From Lachnospiraceae bacterium (lineage in GTDB: Bacteria; Bacillota; Clostridia; Lachnospirales; Lachnospiraceae), in the NCBI GenBank assembly GCA_910575105.1, contig CAJTDK010000012.1, positions 1 to 64,000 on the forward strand: a stretch of DNA of 64,000 nucleotides, read 5' to 3'. The first letter of the stretch is position 1, and each line of letters starts with the position of its first letter. The position numbers were made by a program, and so were the translations under genes. Under the pieces are notes generated by a model. It saw only the letters and a program-made list of their open reading frames with translations. It did no database searches and had not been told where the DNA came from. This document shows, in pieces, positions 24,893-34,281 of this stretch.

Positions 24893-26137
24893 CTATTCAT
24901 TTATCACCTTATGCTCGCCGCTGACCAGATTGATCATCGTGATCTCGCCGCTCGTCCTGATATAGATCAGGTTACCCGCATAGTATCTCTTCCCGTATTC
25001 GATATAATCCTCTAAGAGCTTCTTTTTGTCCTTCTTAAGAAGCTCCACGTTCTTGGCCTTGTACCGGAGATCCTTCGCCAGCGAGACAGCCTCCTGTATC
25101 TTCCCGTCATCGTAAAGGATCATGGTGTTTTTGCGGGTATAGACGATCCTTAGCTTCTGACGGCTCATGGCATTCATCAGCTCGTCCACCACGATGGCAA
25201 AGCCGATGGAAGGCGACTCCTTCCCGAACTTCTCTAAAAGCCTGTCATATCTCCCGCCCTTCACGATGGCATCGCCCGTCCCGAAGGTATATCCCCTGAA
25301 AATGATGCCGGTATAATAGCCGTAGGTTCCGCCGGTCATACTAAGATCAAAAGTAATGAACTGCTCCAGGCCGTACATCTTAAGGATGTTATAGATCTTT
25401 TCCAGGCGCTTGACGGCCATAACTCCCGCCGAGTCAGGCGCGGTCTCCTTCGCCGCCTTCAGCACCTCAAGACCGCCCACCAGGCCGCCCAGCGCCGCCA
25501 GCGCTTCCCTGGAGCTGCGCTTGACGCTGATCTTATCAAGATAATCCGCCGCCCCAAAATAATTCCGGTTGTTGATCAGGTGAATCACCCGCTCTCTGGC
25601 CTCCTCATCAAGCTTCGCATCCTCGATCAGGCTGGAAAAATAGTCCACATTTCCCACGCTCAGCTGAAACTCCTTAAGCCCCACCGACATGAGCGCCTCG
25701 ATGACAAGAGCCAGCATCTCTGCGTCTGCCTCTGCTGTGCCGTCGCCGATAAACTCCACGCCCATCTGTGTCACCTCACGGAGACGTCCCTGGTAGCTGG
25801 AGTGATTGATAAATGTATTGCCAGTATAGCACAGCCGGATAGGAAGCTCCTCATCCCCGAACAGCGTTGCGGCAGCCCTTGCCACCGACGGAGTGATATC
25901 CGGGCGCAGGGCAAGCGTGTTGCCTTCCTTATCAAAAAGCTTATAGAGATCCTTCGACGGAACCGTTCCGATCTCCTTCCTAAACACATCAAAATATTCA
26001 AACATAGGCGTCTGGATATCGTGATACCCGTACTGGTGGAAGATCTTTAAGATCTGATTCTCCAGCGTCAGCTTTCTGCCGCATTCGATATTATAGATAT
26101 CCCTGACTCCCTCTGGGGTATGCAGTAATTTCTTCAT
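24893..26137 (-). CDS. hisZ: ATP phosphoribosyltransferase regulatory subunit
   Basis: 414 aa histidyl-tRNA-synthetase-like paralogue. It keeps the class II motifs (TPMFEYFDVF, RPDITPSVARAA, GGRYDRLLEKFG) but aligns with HisZ rather than HisS: the gene heads a his operon next to a short HisG. It confers activity and histidine feedback on HisG. It is the first gene after a strong promoter. Confidence 0.93.
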   Translation of the reverse strand: MKKLLHTPEGVRDIYNIECGRKLTLENQILKIFHQYGYHDIQTPMFEYFDVFRKEIGTVPSKDLYKLFDKEGNTLALRPDITPSVARAAATLFGDEELPIRLCYTGNTFINHSSYQGRLREVTQMGVEFIGDGTAEADAEMLALVIEALMSVGLKEFQLSVGNVDYFSSLIEDAKLDEEARERVIHLINNRNYFGAADYLDKISVKRSSREALAALGGLVGGLEVLKAAKETAPDSAGVMAVKRLEKIYNILKMYGLEQFITFDLSMTGGTYGYYTGIIFRGYTFGTGDAIVKGGRYDRLLEKFGKESPSIGFAIVVDELMNAMSRQKLRIVYTRKNTMILYDDGKIQEAVSLAKDLRYKAKNVELLKKDKKKLLEDYIEYGKRYYAGNLIYIRTSGEITMINLVSGEHKVINE

Positions 26138-26158
26138 GCTGATTCCTCCTACCGCACT

Positions 26159-26173
26159 TTAGCGTGCTACCAT
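26159..26173 (-). other. Possible four-codon leader ORF before hisZ
   Basis: AAGGAG, then 7 bases, then ATG GTA GCA CGC TAA (Met-Val-Ala-Arg-stop), between the his promoter and the hisZ ribosome site. It contains no histidine codons, so it is not a classical attenuator peptide. It may be chance. Confidence 0.25.
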
Positions 26174-26189
26174 GATAAAACTCCTTAGC

Positions 26190-26218
26190 ATTATACGCAC
26201 ATTCGCATTACTTGTCAA
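26190..26218 (-). promoter_or_regulatory. Promoter of the histidine operon
   Basis: Minus-strand TTGACA (26213-26218), 17-base spacer and TATAAT (26190-26195): a perfect consensus promoter. It overlaps the last codons of recU, so the his operon starts within the preceding gene's end. Confidence 0.9.
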
Positions 26219-26753
26219 GCGTTTCCCTCAGCTCAAGATCACGGTTCATCCCATCCAGGTACGGAACATAACAGCCGTTTTTCAGCTCCAGGAAAAAGGA
26301 AGGGTCAAGCTCCTCGAAGCGGAAACTCTTTCTCCCGCCCTCCTTCGCCCTGTTCCAGAAGACCAGGATCTCCGCAAAACGCATATAATACAGCCTGTTC
26401 TTTCCCGTATAATAAATGAGCACAAATGAGATCCCGCCCTGCCGCTCGAAGGCTTCCATGAACCGCACCTGGTGCTCGTGGATATTCTGCAGGGGAAATG
26501 TATCCGCCACGCATTCCTTCGCGTCAAAGCAGACAGGAATCCCCTGGACCGCTCCGATATAGTCCACGGTACTGCGCTGCTCAAAGTAGGCAAGGATGAT
26601 CCGTCTATGCTCCTTATCCATCTTAACCGGAGTGATCGGCGTCGGTATCTTCTGAATCAGTGCCAGTCCCTTCTCCTGATACCGCTCGTTCGTCCGGTTT
26701 ACCATCTCTTCTAATGCAGAACCCCTAAGGCCTCTTGAATTCCATGTTCCCAT
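26208..26753 (-). CDS. recU: Holliday junction resolvase RecU
   Basis: 181 aa. NSRG at the start, the PTPITPV segment, and the nuclease core STVDYIGAVQGIPVCFDAKE (the D-x-E-x-K-type metal site) match RecU of Firmicutes. It resolves four-way DNA junctions in recombination and chromosome segregation. Its start lies inside the 3' end of the RluA-type gene (43-base overlap), and it lacks the long disordered N-terminus of Bacillus RecU. Confidence 0.88.
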   Translation of the reverse strand: MGTWNSRGLRGSALEEMVNRTNERYQEKGLALIQKIPTPITPVKMDKEHRRIILAYFEQRSTVDYIGAVQGIPVCFDAKECVADTFPLQNIHEHQVRFMEAFERQGGISFVLIYYTGKNRLYYMRFAEILVFWNRAKEGGRKSFRFEELDPSFFLELKNGCYVPYLDGMNRDLELRETLDK

Positions 26754-27763
26754 GCTGTCTCCTTAATCACCTTCCAAAATACCGGCGGGACCTTCGCCGT
26801 CACCGTCTTTCCCAAGATCTCCTCAAGAGGGCTGCCAGAGGCAGGCATCCGAAGCTCATAGGCATGTAAAAGCTGCGCCCTGATCTGGTACCGCTTCCTA
26901 TAGATCTCGTTAAACTGACTGTCCCCGTACTTGTAATCACCTAAGATCGAATGCCCTAACGAAGCCAGATGCGCCCTGATCTGGTGGGTGCGTCCGGTGA
27001 TGAGATGAACCTTAAGAAGCGTTGCCTGCCGGTTCGACGCCACCGGCATATATTCCGTCTCAATGGGGATACACGCCTCATCCTGCCGATCTTGCAGGAT
27101 GCTCACCTTATTGGACGCACTGTCCTTTTTCAGATACCCTTTCACGTAAGCCTTCTGCCCCACCTGCCCTTTTACGATACACAGATAATATTTCTTAAGA
27201 GTGCGGCTGCGGAAAAGCTCCGACAGCCCCTGCAAGCCTGCCAGCGTCTTTCCCGCACAGATGATCCCGCTGGTATTGCGGTCTAAGCGGTTGCAGACGG
27301 AAGGCCTGAAAGTCTGAAGCTGTGCTTCTGTGATCTGCCCGCCCTCCAGCAGATAGGCCACGACATACTCTGCCATGGACACATCCGTCCGGCTGGCCTT
27401 CTGGGAGAGGATGCCGGAGGGTTTATTGAAAAAGACCACCTGGGAATCTTCATATATCACCTCCGGATGCACCGGCGCGCCGTGATCCCCGGTAAGGGAA
27501 AGTACGCTGCGCCTGTCTTCCTTCCCCGCATGTTCAAAGGCTTCCCCCGTGAACTTCTCTATAGTCTCGTCAGACAAAAAAAGCCTGACTCTGTCGCCCG
27601 CCAACAGATGCTCGCTGCCATCCGCCTTCTTTTGATTCAATACGATATTCTTTTTCCGGAGCATCTTATAGATAAAGCTCCCGGGCGCCTTGCTAAGATA
27701 TTTTTTCAAATATTTGTCAAACCGCTGCCCCGCCTCATTGCTGTTGATTTCCAGTTCCTTCAT
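26711..27763 (-). CDS. RluA-family pseudouridine synthase (RluC-like)
   Basis: 350 aa. An N-terminal S4 RNA-binding domain (about 12-75, RFDKYLKKYLSKAP) precedes the RluA catalytic domain with the active-site Asp in CNRLDRNTSGI and the RTHQIRAHLASLGH motif. It isomerises uridine in large-subunit rRNA; RluC-type targets are most likely. It overlaps recU by 43 bases, so the two are expressed together. Confidence 0.9.
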   Translation of the reverse strand: MKELEINSNEAGQRFDKYLKKYLSKAPGSFIYKMLRKKNIVLNQKKADGSEHLLAGDRVRLFLSDETIEKFTGEAFEHAGKEDRRSVLSLTGDHGAPVHPEVIYEDSQVVFFNKPSGILSQKASRTDVSMAEYVVAYLLEGGQITEAQLQTFRPSVCNRLDRNTSGIICAGKTLAGLQGLSELFRSRTLKKYYLCIVKGQVGQKAYVKGYLKKDSASNKVSILQDRQDEACIPIETEYMPVASNRQATLLKVHLITGRTHQIRAHLASLGHSILGDYKYGDSQFNEIYRKRYQIRAQLLHAYELRMPASGSPLEEILGKTVTAKVPPVFWKVIKETAWEHGIQEALGVLH

Positions 27764-27877
27764 CTTTTTATAGACACTTTCTGTATGTTATCGTCTGCGG
27801 ACATCTTAGGCTGTGCCTGTCCTTATCCGCGCACTGCCGTATCCGGCTCCTGAAATGGACACTTCTGTATCCGACTT

Positions 27878-28453
27878 CTACATGGACACCGCCAGAAACA
27901 GCTGCCGGATCGTATTCTCCCGCTCTCTTCCTGCAGGCCTGTCCACGGTCATGATGTTGTTCATCCCTTCCGCCCTGGCGAGAAATGCCGTATAATCATG
28001 AAACACCTTCACCGTAACCTTCTCCACATGGTTATTCTTAAGCATCTCTTTCAGATAAGCCGATAATTTCGCCCCGTCCGTTCTCTGGCTGCTGGCAAAG
28101 CCGCACACCGTATGGCCAGAGATCACAAAGGCATCCACCGGCATCACCTTATCATTGCCCGTGATCACAAGGTCATAAGCCTTCGTAAGCAAAGGCGCCT
28201 TCTCCTCGATCTCCTGATAAATATCCGGCCGGATACTGCAGTGGGGCCATATCGTGATCAGCTCCACCAGCATCTTCGCAGCAGGAAGGCAGCCCACCAC
28301 TGCGATCACCGTAAACAGATTAAGCCTTGACCCTGTCTGTATATACCCCAGAACAACAAGAGCAATGACGATGGCAAATTCTGCAATCGTCCATATCAGG
28401 TATTTTGTTTTCTGAGCCTTGATATAACCCGGCTCTCCCTTTTGTATACCCAT
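27878..28453 (-). CDS. Conserved membrane protein of unknown function
   Basis: 191 aa. Two hydrophobic segments near the N-terminus (about 20-37 and 45-66) are followed by a soluble cytosolic-type domain with ELITIWPH, AYDLVITG and VFHDYTAFLARAEGM. I recognise no enzyme motif. It lies 46 bases downstream of the YgiQ-like gene. Confidence 0.65.
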   Translation of the reverse strand: MGIQKGEPGYIKAQKTKYLIWTIAEFAIVIALVVLGYIQTGSRLNLFTVIAVVGCLPAAKMLVELITIWPHCSIRPDIYQEIEEKAPLLTKAYDLVITGNDKVMPVDAFVISGHTVCGFASSQRTDGAKLSAYLKEMLKNNHVEKVTVKVFHDYTAFLARAEGMNNIMTVDRPAGRERENTIRQLFLAVSM

Positions 28454-28499
28454 GGTTCATACTCCCTTATACATTTTCCTCTATACTTTTTGTTCCCCG

Positions 28500-30440
28500 T
28501 TATTTCTTCCGGTGGACATTGCGGATAGTCTTCTTTTTTCCAGTCCTTGTCTTTTCGGCCTTTTTATCCCCGGCGGCAGATCTTGTCCCACGTCCTGCCT
28601 TCCGGCCTTCTGCTTGTTCCGGTTCCCGCTCCCTTTGCTGATCTTTCCTGGGCCGGATCAGGCAGTTCCTGCCGTATCCGATGAGATCCGTCCGCCCGGC
28701 TTTTCTCAAAGCCTCCGCCACAAGGGCATGGTTCTTCGGATCCCGGTACTGGATCAGCGCCCGCTGCATTGCCTTCTCATGAGGGTTCTTCGGGACATAT
28801 ACCTCTGACATATCCCGCGGGTCCACTCCTGTATAATACATACAGGTGGATATGGTAGAGGGCGTCGGATAGAAATCCTGCACCTGCTCCGGCATATGTC
28901 CCGTTTTATTCAGATACTCTGCAAGCTTTACCGCCTCCTTAAGGGTAGAGCCGGGATGGGAAGACATCAGATAAGGCACAAGATACTGATCCTTGTGAAG
29001 CCTTCTGTTCATCTGCCCATACTTTTCCAAAAAAGTTTCGTAGACCCTGTGCTCCGGTTTCCCCATCCTTGAGAGCACCCGGTCCGATACATGTTCCGGC
29101 GCCACCTTAAGCTGGCCGCTGATGTGAAATTCACACAGCTCCCGGAAAAATGTCTCTTCCTTGTCCGCCAGCAGATAATCAAAACGGATCCCCGAGCGGA
29201 TAAACACCTTCTTAATGCCAGGCAGACTCCTTAGCTTTCTTAGCAACTCCACATAATCTCTGTGGTCCGCCCTAAGGTTCTTACAGGGCTTCGGGTACAG
29301 GCACTGCCTGTCCTTGCATACGCCCGCTTTCCGCTGCTTTTCACAGGATGGATACCGGAAATTGGCAGTCGGGCCGCCCACGTCGTGAATATACCCCTTA
29401 AAATCCTTATCCCGGATAAAGCCTTCCGCTTCTTTGATCAGTGAATCATGGCTCCTGGTCTGTATGATCCGTCCCTGATGGAAGGTAAGGGCGCAGAAAT
29501 TGCAGCCGCCAAAGCACCCTCTGTTGCTGGCAAGGCTGTACTTCACCTCCGAGATCGCCGGCACGCCGCCAAGCTTCTCATACGAGGGGTGATAGGTCCG
29601 CATGTAAGGGTAGCCGTAGACCTCATCCATTTCCTCCTGGGACAACGGAAGAGAGGGCGGGTTCTGTACCACATACAGGTGTCCGCTGTAAGGTTCCACA
29701 AGCCGTTTTCCCGAAAACGGATCTGTATTGCAGTATTGGGTGTAAAAGCTTCTGGCATATAAACGCTTATCCTCCTTCATTTGCCCGAAGGAAGGAAGCA
29801 CAGCCGCGTCATAGACACTGTCCAAGTCTTTTACCTTGCACACGGTTCCCGGGATATAAGTGATATCTTTCACATCGATTCCTGCATCAAGGGCCTCCGC
29901 GATCTCCACAATGGAGCGCTCTCCCATGCCGTAGGAGATCAGATCCGCCCCCGAATCCAGAAGTACCGAACGCTTCAATCTATCCGACCAGTAGTCGTAA
30001 TGAGCCATCCGCCGCAGGCTGGCCTCTATCCCGCCGAGGATCACCGGCGTCTTTTTATATACCCGACGAATCAGGTTGCCGTACACCACCACAGCATAAT
30101 CCGGCCTCTTCCCGGTCACTCCCCCAGGCGTATATGAATCCGCCCTCCTGGGCTTCTTCGACACACTGTAGTGATTCACCATAGAATCCATATTTCCAGC
30201 AGAGATCAAAAAGCCAAGCTTCGGCTCGCCATACTCCGTGATACTTTTTTCATCCCGCCAGTCCGGCTGTGCGATGATCCCCACCCGGTATCCGTAAGCC
30301 TCAAGCCTGCGTGTGATAATGGCAACCCCGAAAGAAGGGTGGTCAACATACGCGTCGCCGCAGACATAGACAAAGTCCACACTGTCCCATCCGCGCCTGA
30401 TCATATCCTCCCGGCATACCGGCAAAAATCCTTCTGTCAT
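28500..30440 (-). CDS. YgiQ family radical SAM protein
   Basis: 646 aa from the ATG at 30440, which overlaps the HAD gene stop by four bases. YgiQ N-terminal domain (residues about 5-290, DSVDFVYVCGDAYVDHPSFG), then the radical SAM core with the 4Fe-4S motif CFGGCNFCALTFHQGR, then a basic low-complexity C-terminus. The family's reaction is unknown. The neighbourhood of rRNA-modifying enzymes gives a weak hint toward RNA or protein modification. The C-terminal 60 residues are Arg/Lys/Glu-rich and probably unstructured. Confidence 0.93.
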   Translation of the reverse strand: MTEGFLPVCREDMIRRGWDSVDFVYVCGDAYVDHPSFGVAIITRRLEAYGYRVGIIAQPDWRDEKSITEYGEPKLGFLISAGNMDSMVNHYSVSKKPRRADSYTPGGVTGKRPDYAVVVYGNLIRRVYKKTPVILGGIEASLRRMAHYDYWSDRLKRSVLLDSGADLISYGMGERSIVEIAEALDAGIDVKDITYIPGTVCKVKDLDSVYDAAVLPSFGQMKEDKRLYARSFYTQYCNTDPFSGKRLVEPYSGHLYVVQNPPSLPLSQEEMDEVYGYPYMRTYHPSYEKLGGVPAISEVKYSLASNRGCFGGCNFCALTFHQGRIIQTRSHDSLIKEAEGFIRDKDFKGYIHDVGGPTANFRYPSCEKQRKAGVCKDRQCLYPKPCKNLRADHRDYVELLRKLRSLPGIKKVFIRSGIRFDYLLADKEETFFRELCEFHISGQLKVAPEHVSDRVLSRMGKPEHRVYETFLEKYGQMNRRLHKDQYLVPYLMSSHPGSTLKEAVKLAEYLNKTGHMPEQVQDFYPTPSTISTCMYYTGVDPRDMSEVYVPKNPHEKAMQRALIQYRDPKNHALVAEALRKAGRTDLIGYGRNCLIRPRKDQQREREPEQAEGRKAGRGTRSAAGDKKAEKTRTGKKKTIRNVHRKK

Positions 30441-31120
30441 CCGCAAAGCACCTCGTAAGTCCCGTTTTTAATATCGTCATAATCCTGTATGTAATAATCC
30501 GCAAGCTCCCTCTTCCTGTCTGCCTGCTCCCGAGAAAATTCATCCTCCACCGCACATGTCCGCATACCCGCATTCTTCCCCGCAAGAATCCCCATAGGCA
30601 CATCCTCAAAGATCAGGCATCTGTCCGGAGAGACGCCCAGATCCTCTGCCGCCACAAGATAGACATCCGGGGACGGCTTCCCCGCAGACACCTCACAGGC
30701 GCTCCTCACCGAATCAAAAAGCTCCCCTATCCCGAGAGCCTCCAGCGTGTCCGTCACCATCTCCCTGGAATTGCTTGTAGCGATCCCGATCTTTTTCCCC
30801 TGGGCCTTAAGGGTAAGAAGGAACTCCTTCACACCCTTTTTTAAGGGAACCTCCGTCATATATTTCTCATGAGCCATCAGCGTCCACTCTTCCATGATCT
30901 CCTCTCTCGTAAGAGGAAGCGTCGGAAAGCAGTCCAGAAAATACTGGGCAGTCTCCGTGTAGCTCATCCCCTCCATACCGGCATGAAAGTTATCCGGCTT
31001 TCGGAGGTTATATTTCCGGATATATTCTTCATCCACCGACACCCACACCCACATAGAATCCACCAGTGTCCCGTCAAGGTCGAAGATGCACGCATCTATT
31101 CCTTTAAGCATATCTGTCAT
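30437..31120 (-). CDS. HAD-family hydrolase (beta-phosphoglucomutase-like phosphatase)
   Basis: 227 aa. The nucleophile motif DLDGTLVDS, motif II IATSNS, motif III lysine in SAGKPSPDVY and motif IV IFEDVPMGI are all present with a helical cap. It probably dephosphorylates a small phosphometabolite in the cytosol. ATGA overlaps join it to the pseudouridine synthase before it and to the radical SAM gene after it. Confidence 0.88.
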   Translation of the reverse strand: MTDMLKGIDACIFDLDGTLVDSMWVWVSVDEEYIRKYNLRKPDNFHAGMEGMSYTETAQYFLDCFPTLPLTREEIMEEWTLMAHEKYMTEVPLKKGVKEFLLTLKAQGKKIGIATSNSREMVTDTLEALGIGELFDSVRSACEVSAGKPSPDVYLVAAEDLGVSPDRCLIFEDVPMGILAGKNAGMRTCAVEDEFSREQADRKRELADYYIQDYDDIKNGTYEVLCG

Positions 31121-31836
31121 AAATCTCTTAACTCCTCATCAGTAAGTCTTCTGTACTCTCCAGGCTTTAGCTTTTTATCCAACACAAGGCTTCCCATGCT
31201 CTCCCGCCGCAAGTATACTACCTTTTTTTTCACAGCCTCAAACATCCGCTTCACCTGATGGTACTTTCCCTCCTGGATCGTAAGCCGGATCTCTGATATA
31301 CCGCTGCCCTCGTCCACCCCAAGAATCTCGAGCCTTCCCGGAGATGTCCACTCTTCCTTCTCTGCCGTGCCGATATTAACGCCCAGCGAGAAGCGCCTCA
31401 CATCCTCCCCGGTCACTATGCCCTGGATCCTGGCGTAATAACACTTGTCCACATGGCGCCTCGGCGACAGCAGGCGGTGTGCCAGCGCGCCGTCATTGGT
31501 AATGAGCAGAAGCCCTTCTGTATCCTTATCAAGCCTACCTGCCGGAAACAGATCCTTACGCCCCCGGTCCGCGATCAGCGCGACCACTGTCTGCTCAGCC
31601 CCATCCTCCGTAGCGGATACGACCCCCGCCGGCTTATTCAGCATATAATACTCAAAACGGCAGTACCGGATCTTACGCCCGTCAAGCTCAACCTGCTGCC
31701 TATCCTCATCCACCTTATGCTCCGGCTTTTTCACCGGCACTCCGTCCACAAGGACGCGCCCCTGGCGGATATACTTTTTCACTTCCTGTCTGGTACCCCC
31801 GCCCATGTCAGCCACATATTTGTCCAGTCTGATCAT
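31117..31836 (-). CDS. RsuA-family pseudouridine synthase (16S rRNA)
   Basis: 239 aa from the ATG at 31836. S4 domain (RLDKYVADMG, IRQGRVLVDG), then the RsuA/RluB catalytic domain with the nucleophile in GRLDKDTEGLL. It probably makes the pseudouridine of helix 18 in 16S rRNA. Its start codon shares a base with the methyltransferase stop (TGATG), with a GGAGG inside the preceding gene. Confidence 0.9.
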   Translation of the reverse strand: MIRLDKYVADMGGGTRQEVKKYIRQGRVLVDGVPVKKPEHKVDEDRQQVELDGRKIRYCRFEYYMLNKPAGVVSATEDGAEQTVVALIADRGRKDLFPAGRLDKDTEGLLLITNDGALAHRLLSPRRHVDKCYYARIQGIVTGEDVRRFSLGVNIGTAEKEEWTSPGRLEILGVDEGSGISEIRLTIQEGKYHQVKRMFEAVKKKVVYLRRESMGSLVLDKKLKPGEYRRLTDEELRDL

Positions 31837-33221
31837 CAGCACAGCCTCCATCCCGGAAGATATTTGTTCTTGAGCGTTCCTTTGGAAAGCTTCCCCCATC
31901 CCAGGGGGTAGGAATCCACACAGACCAGATACCACCCTTTCTCAGCCTTTCCCGCAAGATCGGATACTTCCAGCGTCTCCCCTTTCAGATATCGGAAAAT
32001 GCGTTCATCGGCAGCGCCAAAGTCTATGGTTTTTCTATATTCTTCCTTTTTTAAATACATCGCAAGAGCCTGGCTTGGCTCAAACCGCTTCTTCTTCAGC
32101 TCGCCCAGGAGCAGTCCCGTCCGAAGGAACCGGATGCCCCGGACATCCGGCAGTTCCTGCGGCATATAGTATACCCGCTCTCCCCGGATATCCATACGCC
32201 CGCTGTCAAAGGAAACCGATACCTCCTCCAGAAATTCCTTAAGCTCCTCCGGAAGCTTCTCCTTGCCTCTGCCGCTTCTTTCCCGGGCAGGCACAGGCTT
32301 ACCGGCCGTCCCCTTCTTCTTTAGCAGAGCCAGATAATGGCCTTCCCCGTCCATCCGGTGAGGGAAGATGCGGACGGTTTCCTTAAGCCCTCTGCACACC
32401 GGATCTGAAAGCTCCGGGCGGCCTTCCAAAAAACCTTCATACCCCTCCATGGGCATGACGCAAAATTCCGGACATGCGGCTAAAAGATATCCGATCACCT
32501 GTTCGTTCTCCCTGGCATCAAAGGTGCATGTAGAATACAAAAGCATGCCGCCGGGCTTGAGCATACGGGCGGCCTTTAGAATAATGCCCCGCTGTATATT
32601 GGAGAAAAATTCCGGGCCGTGCTCCTCCCACGCTTTTACCATCTTCTTATCCTTGCGGAACATCCCTTCTCCGGAACAGGGCGCGTCGATCAGGATCTTA
32701 TCAAAATACTCTGGGAAGTGATCACACAGCTTCCCCGGCTCCTCGCTGAGCACCAGCACATTGCCGATGCCAAACACCTCAATATTCTTAAGAAGACCCT
32801 TCGCCCGGGAGCTGCTTAAGTCATTAGCCACAAGAAGCCCCTCTCTTCCAAGCCTGGCTCCCAGCTCCGTAGCCTTCCCTCCCGGTGCGGCACACACATC
32901 AAGGACCTTGTCACCCGGCTCAACCGGCAGCCGGCTGGCAGGCGTCATGGCGCTTGGCTCCTGCAGGTAGTAAAGCCCTGCATAGTAATAGGGGTGCTTC
33001 GATGGCGTAACCGACTCCCCGTCATAGTAATAGCCGTTCCCAATCCACGGAACAGGATGTATGGGAAACGGACAGATCCTCTCGAATTCCTCTGCCGTGA
33101 TCTTGCCCGTATTCACCCTGAGTCCGTAAAATCGCGGCTTGCCATAACATGCCATATAGTCCGGAAACTCTTCCTTTAAAAGCTCCCTCATCTTCTCTTC
33201 AAACTCCTTTGGCAGTCTCAT
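31836..33221 (-). CDS. RsmB/RsmF-family rRNA (cytosine-C5-)methyltransferase
   Basis: 461 aa from the ATG at 33221 (GGAGGAAGG upstream). NOL1/NOP2/Sun fold: SAM motif VLDVCAAPGGKATELG, DAPCSGEGMFRKD with the PCS cysteine, and the catalytic STCTFDARENEQ. The C-terminal RsmF-like extension (GYYMPQELPDV-type region, residues about 330-460) supports RsmF over RsmB. It methylates cytosine in 16S rRNA with SAM. It heads a run of coupled genes down to 28500. Confidence 0.9.
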   Translation of the reverse strand: MRLPKEFEEKMRELLKEEFPDYMACYGKPRFYGLRVNTGKITAEEFERICPFPIHPVPWIGNGYYYDGESVTPSKHPYYYAGLYYLQEPSAMTPASRLPVEPGDKVLDVCAAPGGKATELGARLGREGLLVANDLSSSRAKGLLKNIEVFGIGNVLVLSEEPGKLCDHFPEYFDKILIDAPCSGEGMFRKDKKMVKAWEEHGPEFFSNIQRGIILKAARMLKPGGMLLYSTCTFDARENEQVIGYLLAACPEFCVMPMEGYEGFLEGRPELSDPVCRGLKETVRIFPHRMDGEGHYLALLKKKGTAGKPVPARERSGRGKEKLPEELKEFLEEVSVSFDSGRMDIRGERVYYMPQELPDVRGIRFLRTGLLLGELKKKRFEPSQALAMYLKKEEYRKTIDFGAADERIFRYLKGETLEVSDLAGKAEKGWYLVCVDSYPLGWGKLSKGTLKNKYLPGWRLC

Positions 33222-33295
33222 GCCCTTCCTCCATCCGTCAGCAGATTGTACATTTGCGCATATATTTTTAGTATAGCACATTCTCTTATATAACT

Positions 33296-34090
33296 CTAGG
33301 AATAAGCGTATTTTAATTTATTATTTTCGAGAAATTTTAAAAGATGATAGGGATTCACGCTGATCTCTTCCCCGTCCTGGTAAAAATAGATCCCCAGATG
33401 GAGATGCACGTCGAACTGCCCCGTAGTTCCCTCCGGCCCATATCCGGAATCGCCCATGTAGCCTAAAAGCTCTCCCGCTTTCACCGGGCTTCCCTCCTTT
33501 ATATTGGCATAAGAATCCAGGTGGGCATAATAATAATAAGTGCCGTCTCCTGTCGTGATGCCGATGCGGTAGCCTCCTTTGTCAAGCCATCCCAGATTGC
33601 TGATCACGCCGTCCGTGATGCTGACCACCGGATAAAGCCCTCTCGTATTTTTATCCGCCATAATATCCGTCCCCTCATGCCCCCGCTTCCCGGCATAGGT
33701 CCGCTCCCCCATCCAACTGTCCACATAGGAAGTTCCGAGGGAGGAATCAAGCGTTGACTCCGGTACAGGGAAATAGACCGCCTCATTTTTTACCTGCTTA
33801 AGATACTGACGGCACTGGGACGGAAGATCTTCTTCCTTCTCCCACATCCCGTCGGAGAAAAATTCATTGCGGAAGTCCTCGTCCGAAAGCTCACGCTTCT
33901 TTTCCGTGTTCCCGGCGCCCTGATGCGAAAGCCAATCCGTTTCCAGCACAGTGAACAGCGCCAGAAGTAAGATCACAAAAAGGAGCTTACCGCTGTCCAT
34001 ATATTTTCTTCTACAACGTCCGCGATACATACTGCTTATGCTTTCTATCCTTTTTTGCACTATATGAAAAAGAACCCGCCCCATATTCAT
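33296..34090 (-). CDS. M23-family (LytM) membrane-anchored metallopeptidase
   Basis: 264 aa. A membrane anchor (KLLFVILLLALFTVL, residues about 34-49) is followed by an extracellular region and an M23 domain: zinc ligands in RGHEGTDIMA and the HLHLGIY motif. It probably cuts peptidoglycan cross-bridges in the wall, or scaffolds if inactive. No ribosome site is strong, so the start could be one of two later in-frame ATGs; all keep the anchor. A hairpin repeat lies just upstream. Confidence 0.85.
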   Translation of the reverse strand: MNMGRVLFHIVQKRIESISSMYRGRCRRKYMDSGKLLFVILLLALFTVLETDWLSHQGAGNTEKKRELSDEDFRNEFFSDGMWEKEEDLPSQCRQYLKQVKNEAVYFPVPESTLDSSLGTSYVDSWMGERTYAGKRGHEGTDIMADKNTRGLYPVVSITDGVISNLGWLDKGGYRIGITTGDGTYYYYAHLDSYANIKEGSPVKAGELLGYMGDSGYGPEGTTGQFDVHLHLGIYFYQDGEEISVNPYHLLKFLENNKLKYAYS

Positions 34091-34113
34091 AGGACAGGCT
34101 CTTTTCTTTCTTA

Positions 34114-34278
34114 CTAGTACATTGAAAAATAAGTATCTGGCTATATCACGCAGGATAATTTTTCAGATACAAGACAGATTTTCGACGGCGCAGCGGCGGC
34201 TGCAGCTAGAAAATCTAACACAGTAGCCGGAAAATCAGACAAGTGATATGGCTAGTTACTTATTATTTGATGTACTAG
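34114..34278. repeat. 165-bp near-palindromic repeat element
   Basis: Outer arms CTAGTACATTGAAAAATAAG (left) and the complementary right arm ending TGTACTAG pair over about 36 bp, with most differences conservative. An inner AGATTTTC/GAAAATCT stem and a GCAGC/GCTGC tip continue the fold, so almost the whole element is one long imperfect hairpin. It sits between two co-directional genes and has no coding frame. It looks like a MITE- or REP-type element; I see no second copy in this window. Confidence 0.8.
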
Positions 34279-34281
34279 ACT

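Noticed and set aside
24893-26137. Histidyl-tRNA synthetase
   Set aside because: Class II motifs are present, but the gene heads a his operon beside a short HisG, which requires HisZ; HisZ is the better call.
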